From Setoptus koraiensis (Eukaryota > Arthropoda), in the NCBI GenBank assembly GCA_048013815.1, contig CM106585.1:16864001-16928000 (forward strand): 64,000 bases of DNA, written 5' to 3'. How positions within the stretch are numbered: the first letter of the stretch is position 1; the number at the start of each line of letters is the position of its first letter. The translations under genes were made by a program, and so were the position numbers. Of this stretch, positions 36,534 through 46,737 are shown piece after piece. The notes below the pieces were generated by a model. The model was not told the DNA's origin, did no database searches, and was given only the letters and a program-made list of their open reading frames with translations.

Positions 36534-38489
36534 AGCGCATAAATTGATTTTGGCCTTTATCTCGGCTCGTCGACTTGCCGGCCCGCTGTTGCGCTCGAGG
36601 CTGGCCCCCAGTGGGCGCCCTGTCGCACTCGCTCGCACCGATCGATCGACTTGTGCAATCAATCGACTCGCGAGCTAACGACAATCAAAGCCAGCTGAGG
36701 CCGATAATTGTTTTGTCGAGGCCAATTAGCGGCCGGTTGAGGGCGATTTGTTTGCGTTGCTGGCTGCAAAGTATCGGCGCCAGCAGCAGCCGGCCATGCT
36801 AATTAGTTGGTCGGACGCAATCAGCATGCACCAATTTGTCCGTCGTGTCGCTTACGTAACTGTCTGTCTGTTTGCTTGTGTGCCAAACGGCCGCTAGTTA
36901 CGTAATGAGTGCCCGCTGCTCATTAGTAGTCATGGACTGCACACTGTTCGAATCACTGTTCGAATGGGCTACTTGTGCCCGATATTGCTATACCGGACGG
37001 TATATTCACTGCTGCGTTGCTATATATTCACCCCTGTGTTGCTATATATTCGCTCGCTGCTGTCGTTGCGCAACATATTAGGCGCATTACAGCAGCGGCC
37101 GTTAGTGGCACACAGTTAGAGCCGGCTAATAGCGCCTAATGAGTTACCACTGTGATACATCGACACAGCTCACCTGTTGTGTCACTCGTGTCAGCCGATG
37201 CGAGCGCTAAATGATGCAGCAGCACCAGCGAAGCTGAATGATGCACCAGCGAGGCTGAATGATGCAGCAGCGCTGAACTGACCAGTGCCAAATGATGCAG
37301 CTCGGCTGGCCAGTGTGTTTGGCGGCCGATTGGTGCCGGCCAGCCGGCCGGCCGTCCACTGTATCCATCATCAATGTGTGATTAATTGGCCAATTATTTG
37401 AATGGCCGCGGCGAGACAGCGGCCGCTCAAACGGCGGCTCGCTTACCGCCGCCCTTCGGGATACTTGTTGCCGTAAATAACTCCCGGCTCGCCACCCCAA
37501 GCGGCTCTTTTCAAGCATCAAAATATATAAATATCCGAACGTCCGAACGTCCGACTGGCAACGAGTGGCGCCAATCAGCATATTTGTGCATGTATACGTG
37601 AGAGCGACTTGTCTCGAATTTGGCTTCGTTGCCGACAAGTTGCTGCCGGCGCCGAACAGTCAAATATCACTTGTTGCCGTTGCATAATTATACATGCACT
37701 TACGTCACAACTTACAAGCCGGCCTATAATATACATACAGTAATATACTGTGAGGCAAGTTACAGGTAACACGGCCAGCCGATTAGGCGATAAATGGCAA
37801 CACTGTTGTGTGTGAGTGTGTTGGCAAGCTGGCAAGTTGACAAAAACAAACAACGGCGACCACTTAATTATCTGACCGAATGAATGTGAGCCTGACAAGT
37901 GTCAATGCATCAACAACTAGTGACACTGATTTGTTGTGGCGCCAAATGGCTGGCTGGCCAAATCTCAAATTGAGACTCTCAATTTGAGACTCTCAAGCTG
38001 AGACTCTCGAGCCGAGACTGTCAGCTCGACAGTGCTAGTCAGCCTGACAATCTCAGCCATCAGCGATGTTCGAGGCCAATGGCAAATACACGCTGGTTAT
38101 CTCTTATCATCTGCATTTGGGGCTCACAAGTCACCTGTCAGCGACTCACTGACGGCGCTCGTGACTCGAGAATTATCGGCCCTCTCGCGGCCCGAATAAA
38201 ACCGAGCGCATGCAATATGCGTTATGCTGCCAAATATACACATCAGTGCCATATACATGTAGATATCGGCCGGCCCGACGCTGCATGTGCGCCAGCCGAT
38301 AACATAATATAATAAGCGATAATCTCGATCGGAATCTTCGGCGAGCGTTCTCTTTGAGTGCGCTCCTCGAGTGTGTATTCTCTGAGTGCCTCGGAGAGGA
38401 GAATAAAAAGTAAATGCATCGGCTTCGTTCTGTTCGATCGTCTGTTAGTTAGCTGCGTCTCTTATCTCTGGTGTGCATGAGAGATAAGA

Positions 38490-38570
38490 GGGGCTGTTGC
38501 TGCTGTTGTTGCTGCTGTCGTTGCTGTCGTTGCTGTCGTTGCTGTTGTTGCTGTTGTTGTTGCTGTTGTG
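38490..38570. repeat. GCT/GTT/GTC tract
   Basis: Interrupted CTGTTGTTG-type tract with a GTCGTTGCT triplet of repeats inside. Confidence 0.8.
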
Positions 38571-39060
38571 GCCGGCTGATTAGCCGGCCAAATAACAGAG
38601 AGATAGCGGCCAATGGCGGCGATAGTGGCGACCAGTAATAGTGGAGACATGACAACTCATGACCACACCACTAACTAATTCGGCCATCAGCACTTGCTGT
38701 TGTTGCTGTTGTTGTCGTTGTTGTTGTCGCTGTTAATGGTCCACTGTTGTGCTGTGGGCAACACTGCTGGCTGGCTGGCCAGTGTTCGCAGGCCAGTGTT
38801 TGCTGGCCAGCGTTTGCTGACCAGTGGTCAAGTGCACGATCAACAGTGCCGATAAGCGCCGCCATGATGATACTGAAAACATGATCATATTCACGATGCT
38901 GGCGATTAGCGCCAACTGCGATCTTGCATCACAGTATCACAGACACTGGCCTGTATCATGGACACTAGAGACGCCACAACAAAACTGTGTAACAGTGCTC
39001 ACACTTGTTGGATAGTTTTGTTGTTTTACGGCCCGCAGTTGAGTCCAGCACACTTGTTGA

Positions 39061-39079
39061 GCAACAACAACAGCAACAA

Positions 39080-39110
<31 letters not shown>

Positions 39111-39112
39111 AG
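39061..39112. repeat. CAA/CAG tract
   Basis: Run of CAACAACAG-type triplets. Confidence 0.85.
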
Positions 39113-39240
39113 CCGAGTGCTTGCCACGCAACAGGTGAGTGGCACAGGTGAGGCTCGCCTTGATAAAGCGGCCGATGAGCGTCGACAGTTGAGATGATGA
39201 TGATGTCGATGCTAATGATGATGTGAGCCGCTCCACTATT

Positions 39241-39330
39241 GCACAAATTGTGCGCGCACTTTATGCAATTGCGCAAATTGTGCGCGCACTTTACGCAATT
39301 GCGCAAAATGTGCGCGCATTTTGTGCAAAG
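39241..39330. repeat. 30-bp tandem triplication
   Basis: Three 30-bp units (each with GCGCAAATTGTGCGCGCA or a close variant), with inner symmetry around TTGCGCAA. The third copy is more diverged. Confidence 0.9.
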
Positions 39331-40480
39331 TGGTACCGGCAGTCAATCAGTTATTATTCATACCAATTATTATCATAATCGCTAATAACGCACAATGCAG
39401 TGGAGATAATCAGCGTGTGACATTGTTGGGCAGCAGCATAATTGATTGGTGGGCATAATTGATTGGTCGGTGTCGCAACAATTGATTGGGTGCCGACGGA
39501 GGGCCACCCAATTGGCGGCCAGTCAATTGTGTGTCAGTGTCAAGTGTCGTGAATGGGCGCACAATGCAATGAGCACCCAATTAATTACATGTGCCGTTTA
39601 TGCAAATACACACGGCGTACATTTGCAAATAAACGCAGTGCATATATGCATCTGTATACATTTATATATACGGATATTTACGGATAAAAGTGGACGCATA
39701 TACGGTAAAAGTCTCGGAGCGGATGATTTCCGTGTCGCTGTTGGACCGCCGATGCGAGTGGCTCGCAACGTTCGGACTTGGTTTGCGCCTCTGGCATTCG
39801 TTTATCCGTCTGTCGTTAATCCGTGTGCGTCGACCTAGGCTGGCCGGCCGGCCATTTACTAATGATCGTGCGAAGAGTTTGCTTTCGTTGCTGGTCAGCG
39901 CAACAGCGACACAAGAGCGGACGCATTAAACGAAATGTTTGCTGAAATGTTGTGCGTCGGAACTGCCCTCGCCACCATCGACTGCAACAGTATCAACCAC
40001 CACTTAACAACAGTGTCAGAGTGGCTGACGGCAACAGCAACAGCAACAACGACGGCAGCAACAACAACGACGGCAGCAACAGCAAGGTGAAGGACAGCGC
40101 CACCACACCTATGGGGGCGAGCTGAGCTTCGAGTTTGGCGGACTCGCCAACTGGCCGTCGGACGCGAATTGAGCGCCGATCGGAGCGCCAATTGGAGCGG
40201 CCGGCCGCCGCCGAGCAGAGACGCCGGCCAGCGAATTGGCGGTTGAGCCGGCTCAGGTAAAGCGCCGCTAATGGTGCAGACAAACGCAGAGATAAAGTGA
40301 TGATAAGTTGCTCAACGAGCGCGCAGATATCTCAATTGGCGAGCGCCGTTCTCTGCACCATGAGGCAGCGTCGGCACCATCGGCACCGTCCGCTGCACCA
40401 TCGGCACCATGAGCTGCAACCTGCACCGCCGGTACATCAACTCGCAGCTTCGGTATGCCGTGGCAATGCGATCCGACTCG

Positions 40481-40540
40481 CTGGACACTGGATGTAGCTG
40501 GACACTGGATGTAGCTGGACACTGGATGTAGCTGGACATG
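40481..40540. repeat. 17-bp tandem array (CTGGACACTGGATGTAG)
   Basis: Three perfect units plus a partial one. Confidence 0.88.
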
Positions 40541-41227
40541 GAAGCACTGGATATAGAGGCAGTGGATATAACTGGAGGGCAACAGGCGAAATTGGCGCTT
40601 GCGCCGGCCGATCTCTCGCTGCTTTTTGCAGCTGAGGGCTATCATTATCTTTGTGTGTGTTGCCCGACAGCTCGCTGTGCCGACAGCCCGCCGCCCGTTG
40701 CCCGCCGGCCGCTGACCGTTGGCCGTCGCCCGTCGCAGTTGGCCGTCGCAAGTTGCCGGACCCAACACTCAAGCCGAAACTGAGAGCCGAGTGGCCGCCA
40801 ACAGCAACAACTCATCATCAATTTAACGTGATCATGAGCGCAATTCTTGTTTGTTGTTGGTTGTTTGCTGTTGGCCGGTTGCTGTTGCATCTCGAGCAAA
40901 CATCTCAATTATGAAATGGTGGTGAATTCATTATCAGCGACCAGTCGCTGGCCACACAAACAATGCTCGGCCGCATCCATTTTCATGCTATACAACATAC
41001 TGTTTGTTGAGTTGCTGTTGAGCGCATGCATCAACGGCGCTCATTATGGCCCGCTCCGTCTCACTATTGTCAAATTGGCAAGACGATAATTAGGCGCCGC
41101 TGTCCTGTGCTGTTGTCTCGGCTGTTGTTGTCGCCACTGTGCCACTGCCAATTGACAGTGTCCATACAGTTCAGGCAGCCACGACGGCCATTTAATAATG
41201 TGGTGAACAGAGTCGCACCGTCGCACC

Positions 41228-41304
41228 GTCGCATTTTTGACGGCTTTCCGACGGCATTTTCGACGGCATTTCTGACGGCTTTCTGACGGCATTTTCGACG
41301 GCAT
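41228..41304. repeat. 11/12-bp tandem array (GACGGCATTTTC)
   Basis: Six units alternating between 11 and 12 bp. Confidence 0.82.
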
Positions 41305-41331
41305 TGTTCGCACGCTCGCGCCTCGAGCGAC

Positions 41332-41372
41332 ACTTGTCGCAAGTGTCGCAAGTGTCGCAAGTGTCGCGGTGC
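41332..41372. repeat. 9-bp tandem array (AAGTGTCGC)
   Basis: Four units, the first in an altered form (CTTGTCGC). Confidence 0.83.
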
Positions 41373-44300
41373 CACGCAAATGAGGCCACGCTCGCCCATT
41401 AATCAATTGTGTCACTCAATCATTTGGGTCAAGTGTGGCCCCAGCAACGTTGGGCCAGCATCAGCATGACACTATTTGGCCGGCCAGCAATCGCGGTCCA
41501 AGTTGCTTTCACTGGTCGCCGGCATCGCCCGAGCGACCATCACATGTTATTATCACATGTTATAACATATGATGGATCATATGTTGTGAAACGTACGACG
41601 GAGCGATTGAGATATCGCAAACTCTCAAACAAATTGACGCCAATTTCGCCACCATTCAACAGATATAAATATTGCCATCACCGTTGGCCGCTCGGCACAA
41701 TGTTGGCGCTGTCTGCACATGCCAACATTGTCGACATCGTCGACATTGTCGACATTGTCAGTGGCAAAGTTGGCAAACAATTAACGCTGCCCATCAATCA
41801 CTTATCGCAGCGCCACACTCTCTGGCACAGCGGCAATTAACTTTAATTAATGAGTGGCGATCTATGCACTTACGCTCGACTTGTCAGCTCGCGAGTCAGC
41901 CCGACTCATCGGCTCGCGAGTCAGCTCGACTTATGAGCTCGCGAGTCAGCTCGCGAGTGCCCTGACGGTAGGCTGCACAATTGCTCATATAACTCATATA
42001 TAACTTGTATGAGCGCCATTGACAAGTTGCTCGCCGAACGCCCAAAACAAAAGTTTTGGGCCCAAACGAAGCGGCCCAAGACGAAGCGGCCAGAAAAGTG
42101 CCCGAAAAGACGGCTGGAAAAGCCCCGGTTGGCCGCGTCGGGCTCGCCTCGCCGGGCTCGCGGTGGCGCATGTCGAGCATCGAGCTGTCGGGCATCAAGC
42201 TGTCGGGCATCAGGCAGTCGGGCAAGAGTCTGGCCGCGAGAGTGTCGGCGCGCCGACAGCGACGCCGAGAACGGGCCGGCGAGCGCAAGCGAGCGCATAT
42301 CTGTCAAGCGAGAGTGACTGAGGTCCGAGGCCAGGCGTCAACTGTAAGATAATACGTTCATTAAAAAGTTAATTAGAGTGGCGCATGTGCCGGCCGCTCG
42401 CGGTCGCCGGCCCGGCTGACTCGGCCGGCTCGGCCCAAGTGGCTGGCGTTCGGGCCACTTGCGACTGTCGCGCCGCCGGGCTCAGTAGGCCGCTCGACGG
42501 CTGCACGGCAAACAACGGCGCTAATTTGAGAGCCAGTTCGCAATCTCAATTTCGTCGCAATCTCGATTTCATCGCAATCATCGTTTCGTCGCAATCATCG
42601 TTTCGTCGCAAGCTCGCGCTTGTGTTTGCGCGCACTTAAGTGTGTTTGCGCCGCCAACTGCACTTATTACATAATTAAAGAATTCATATTTGTTGGCATG
42701 TTTGTCCGACTCGCCGGCGCGCTGACAAAACACACTGGCGCATGTTATTGGCCACTGCGGCTTCACTTGGCAGAGTGAGAAATCGAGAGTCCAGAAATTG
42801 GACAAACACACTGACAACTTACATAATGGCGAGCGCGCTGTCGCCATTATGTAATAACCGCAATCGCTGCCTAATATGGGCCACGTTGGCGGCGCATTCA
42901 CGCCAAATTGGCGCTTGTGTTTACGCATTCGCATTATTTATTATTTGCGTTATTGGCTCCATTGGAGTTGATGATAGCGACGGGCATGACTCATTAACGA
43001 GCGCCCGTTCGCGCTGGCCGCCTCGCGGCGCATCTCGGCGCTTCTGCGCGCTTGTCCACGCAGCCGGCGCGCTCGCCGCTCAATGCCGGCCCGTTTACCC
43101 GACGCCCCGTGCGCGACGCCGGCCGCTCGACGCTTTCAACGCGCTGCCGTTTGGTTGCCCGCGACCAGCCGAGCCCGTCCAATGGCCGCCAAATCAGACG
43201 GAGCGGGCATATCGCACAGCGGCTCGCGCTCGCCAGGCGAGCGCCGTTTATCTGCGGGCTCATCTGCCGAGCTGCGACTTGCGACCGCGGCCAAGCGAAG
43301 CCGAACGAATAGTTGACCGAACGCATAAATTCGGCAAGCGCCGAATCGCTGCCGACGAGCCGGCCGACGAGCCGGCCGAAATGTGCGCAAATGTGGCAAA
43401 ATGTGGCCGCCACCATTTAATCATTTATGGCACCAATGGCGGCCGTCGCCACTATCTGGTCACGTCTTGGCCGGCGGCGGCCGGCCGCTGCATCGGCCGG
43501 CAAACAGCCGATTGTTGGTCTTTATGGATCAGCGATAACAGCAAATGCAAGCGCGATTCTCGGCTGCCGCTGCCACTCAATCCCGGCTAATCCCGACGCC
43601 GCCAATACCCGACGCTGGCGATGCCCGACGCCGGCGATACCCTCCGCATACTGGCCAGTGGGCACAACGCCACACATCGCCATTTGTAAACACATCGCCA
43701 TGTATGAACACGTCGCCATGCATAAATGCATCGCCATGCCTAAATACATGGCCATATATCACCGTGCATGACGGCACGGTGCGATATGCCGCTCGATGCA
43801 CGCATGGCGAGGCCGCTCCGCTCGGCGCGCAGCGGCCAGACGGGCGCGCCGGCGCAAGAGTGGCCACTTGGCCCCATTGACACCGGCCCATTGAGAGTGG
43901 CCGCTCACTTGCGGCGGCCCGGTCCCGGCCTGACAGCGGCATCGCTGTTTACATTGTGTGAGCCGTCGGCCGGCGGCCGGTTCATTAGTCACTGTTGCTC
44001 GCCGGCGGCGGCGGCCGTTGACGGCCGACGGCAACAGTGCACGACGGCAGCAACATTGAGACAACAACGGCCGGCTAATGGCATTGTTTGTGCTCCCGTC
44101 TGGTGTGTCAACAGCGACCAAACAAACAAACGTTTGCCAGCCCGTCGGTCAGCGGTCGGCCGGTCGGTCGGTCGGTCGGTCGCTGCCAGTGGCCGCCAAG
44201 TGGCAAATAAATAAAATAAAGAGCAGTCAAGTTGTCAGTCAACGTCGCAAAACGACGAGCCACAAACGACGCCGAGAGGCTCGCCAACTCGCCAACTCTC

Positions 44301-45542
44301 AACTGTTGCTGGCGCGTTCAATAAAACCATCAATGCTAATTGAAAATTCCAGCCGCTCACCTCGGGCCTGCGCGCCGGCCTCTCACCTCTGGCACTGGCC
44401 GGAGTGTGGCGCTCTCAACGTCGGCCAGAGTCCGGCGCTCGCATCATCGGCCAGAGGTGAGCCAGCGAGAGGCTTCGACAGCGACGGCAAACGATGGCTC
44501 TCCATTCAACCGGCTCCTCGTCGGTGTGCAATTCTGGCCACTGGCCAGTCGACAGTGACTCGACTCGGTCGCCAGAGGTGCTGCCGTCGCAGTTCGCCGG
44601 CCAGAGCGGCCAGAGCAGCCAGAGAAGCGAGCGAAGCCAGAGCAACAAGTGAGAGTTGATCGAGGCTCGGGGGCCATCAATAAGTTTACGGCCGCCATTA
44701 AATGAAGCGCGGCGTTAGCAGAGCGGGCGATTCGCGCTTCGAGCAAAGTGTTTCTCGAGTTGGCTTCTCGGGCACCATTGTCCGTCACAATGGACTCACT
44801 TGTTGCCATTGGTCACCCATGGCGCCAACACCGGCCAACAACTTTGGCCGGCATCGGTCGGCAGAGGCGACCAAACCAGCGCGGCGGCCAATCAGAAAGC
44901 GCCGCCCAAGCGCCAACGCGACCGTCCGATGCATTAACACCAACCAGTTGCTTTTTTGCGTCGTTGTTGCTGTTTTATGATAGCTCCTCTCAGGAATTTA
45001 TAGCATCATAGCAGCGATTATTCCAACGATTATTCTCTCTTGTTACCTAGCTAGTTGCTACCATGCCCCACAGCCAATATCCGTGTCCATTTCGGCCCTG
45101 AAACAGCCAGTATCTGTATATGCACGCTAAATTGCGCACGAGAGATATTTCACAAAGAGATATTTCAGAGGCTCTGGGCGCCGCGAGATCATGCAACCAG
45201 TAGCCCTATATAACCGATATATCCGCTCCGATGCGCATCATCTCCATTCTTGTGCTTTTCACCTTTCATTCAAATGCGTCGTCATTGTGAATTGTTTGCG
45301 ATCATCACTATTTGTGTGATTCACAAACGATTAGGGCTATTGTCATAATTTACACGTGTAAGATCACGCACCCGTGTGGATATTCTCAAATTGCGTGCTT
45401 ATTGTGTAATTCATGTGTACGTAAACATACTTGAAACGCACTTTGTTGCTGCAAGCAACACGAGTTGCAACTGATTAATAGTGACAAAAGTGCAACTTTG
45501 AGATCTCTGCAACACTATTTACCAACTTCATTTATTACACTC

Positions 45543-45551
45543 TATATATAA
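45543..45551 (+). promoter_or_regulatory. TATA-like box before the 45579 gene
   Basis: TATATATAA lies about 30 bp before the ATG at 45579. If used, the 5' UTR would be only a few bases; alternatively the TTCTTTCAG at about 45560-45568 is a splice acceptor and the TATA is chance. Confidence 0.3.
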
Positions 45552-45578
45552 ACACGAAAATTCTTTCAGAAGAAAAAA

Positions 45579-46067
45579 ATGGATTGCGAAGATAGTCGGC
45601 ACATCTCGAGGCGATTACTAACGACCAGATCGATGCATCGAACACGGACTTCGTGGCCAATACCGCCCAGTCCTGGAACTATTAAAATTATTCGTGCATC
45701 TAAGCCGCACCTGGCCGCTGAGGTGCATTCACCCGCTATCTCTCAGATGATCCCTCCAGAGTCTCAGATTAATCTGGCTGTGGATCAGACTGACCCTACA
45801 GCAAACGAATGTGATGCCAATCCTGATGACTTCATGTCGGAGCACGGCCACAAACCTATACGAACACTCAATGTGGAGGTACCCGACCCACAATCCAAAT
45901 GGTGGTATCAAACAATTAGAGCAGCCATAATGAATATCAGGATTGGGCTTGAGTCTGGCTGTCCCCAATGGAGCCAATGGACAATAGAACTGATCGATAA
46001 GATAAGAGGCTCGAGATACGTGGATTTGTTTGACAAATTTTCCATATGTTGGCAATTGCGACGATAA
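45579..46067 (+). CDS. Unrecognised 162-aa protein
   Basis: I do not recognise this protein. The frame starts MDCEDSRHISRRLLTTRSMH with context AAAATGG and ends in TAA, and a canonical AATAAA at 46107-46112 lies 40 nt after the stop, which supports a real transcript end. The first half is basic and proline/serine-rich. The second half looks folded, with several tryptophans (SKWWYQTIRAAIMNIRIGL and CPQWSQWTIELIDKIRG). There is no signal peptide and no membrane segment. It sits at the right edge of the GC-rich region, in sequence of AT-rich type, and is convergent with VPS13. TTCTTTCAG just before the ATG could be a splice acceptor, so an earlier exon may exist. It could also be a chance open frame. 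Confidence 0.42.
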   Translation: MDCEDSRHISRRLLTTRSMHRTRTSWPIPPSPGTIKIIRASKPHLAAEVHSPAISQMIPPESQINLAVDQTDPTANECDANPDDFMSEHGHKPIRTLNVEVPDPQSKWWYQTIRAAIMNIRIGLESGCPQWSQWTIELIDKIRGSRYVDLFDKFSICWQLRR

Positions 46068-46737
46068 ATTGAGTCATATAAATGTCACTGGAGATAGAAA
46101 GAAAAGAATAAAACTCGATCAAACTATTCAAAGCTCTTTTGATTACTGTTCATTGCTATAATTTACTACGTAAGCGTTCATTAAAGTTTCAAAGGCTTGC
46201 CTCGGCACCAAACTGATTGTTGGGATTACATGCATTCCGAATTTAAAAACTTTTATTTTAATTACACTTTATTAATTAGATGTAGCTACAGTTTGGAAGC
46301 TGTGGGTGCGGAGCAGTTGTACATTGGTGCTGCTCTTGTTTCAGTTTTGGTTGCTGTTGTTGTTACTGTTAGATATGGGGTGACTAGTGTTTCAAGCTAT
46401 ATCAATTGGACAATCAATAATAATTATTAATTTATTCTACTTAGTCATACTGCTTGATTTTTTAGTTGATGTTGTCGCTTGTGTAAAATGTTCATAAGTG
46501 TTCTTGAGTTGAAGATAGACTCAATAAGCGATCCTCGCTAGTTATATCAGCACTTGATTTAACATTAGCATCACTATTACTAATTTGATTATCTTGAGAT
46601 GATGAGCTAACTAGCTGATTATTATCCGTCCGCTCTAAAAGGGTATCTTGTTGCGTTGATTGGAGATTCGAATATTCGTTACGAGAGGATGCGCTTTCAC
46701 GTTTGCAACATTTGAAGCAACAACACCAACGTAACCG
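46068..46737. other. Convergent spacer before VPS13
   Basis: It holds a forward AATAAA (46107-46112) and a reverse-strand AATAAA (TTTATT at 46431-46436), the likely ends of the 45579 gene and of VPS13. The 77-codon open frame at 46197-46430 lies between the two signals and looks random. Confidence 0.5.

Larger units (their letters stand above)
14361..45000. other. GC-rich, repeat-dense region without recognisable genes
   Basis: About 30 kb with visibly higher GC and frequent CpG than either flank. Open frames up to 303 codons occur on both strands because stops are rare, but none shows domain structure or family resemblance. The sequence is full of short tandem arrays, CAA/CAG tracts, CA/GT runs, short palindromes and recurring words such as CACCTGT, TGGCCA, GTGCAC and GTTGCGCAA. 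It begins just above the ci start, so its near end should contain the ci promoter and 5' UTR. I recognise no tRNA, rRNA, transposase or reverse transcriptase. It may be a regulatory domain of ci, or neutral fast-evolving DNA. Confidence 0.6.

Noticed and set aside
39241-39330. Tandem repeats suggestive of a CRISPR array
   Set aside because: Units follow each other without spacers, and the surrounding genes are animal genes.
42742-43590. 282-codon open frame in the GC-rich region
   Set aside because: Composition is Arg/Ala/Pro-heavy in the manner of random GC-rich DNA, with equally long frames on the other strand and no family match.
14361-45000. The GC-rich region as bacterial contamination or a misjoin
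   Set aside because: No bacterial-type genes or operons are present, opa-like and CA repeats are eukaryotic in style, and base composition changes gradually within the ci frame. A misjoin near 45 kb cannot be fully excluded.
14361-45000. The GC-rich region as a transposon or retrovirus-like cluster
   Set aside because: I saw no reverse transcriptase, integrase, transposase or capsid-like reading, no long terminal repeats and no dispersed repeat with defined ends; the repeats are short local tandem arrays.
46197-46430. 77-codon forward frame between two poly(A) signals
   Set aside because: It lies in the convergent 3' spacer, has no family resemblance and no transcript signals of its own.
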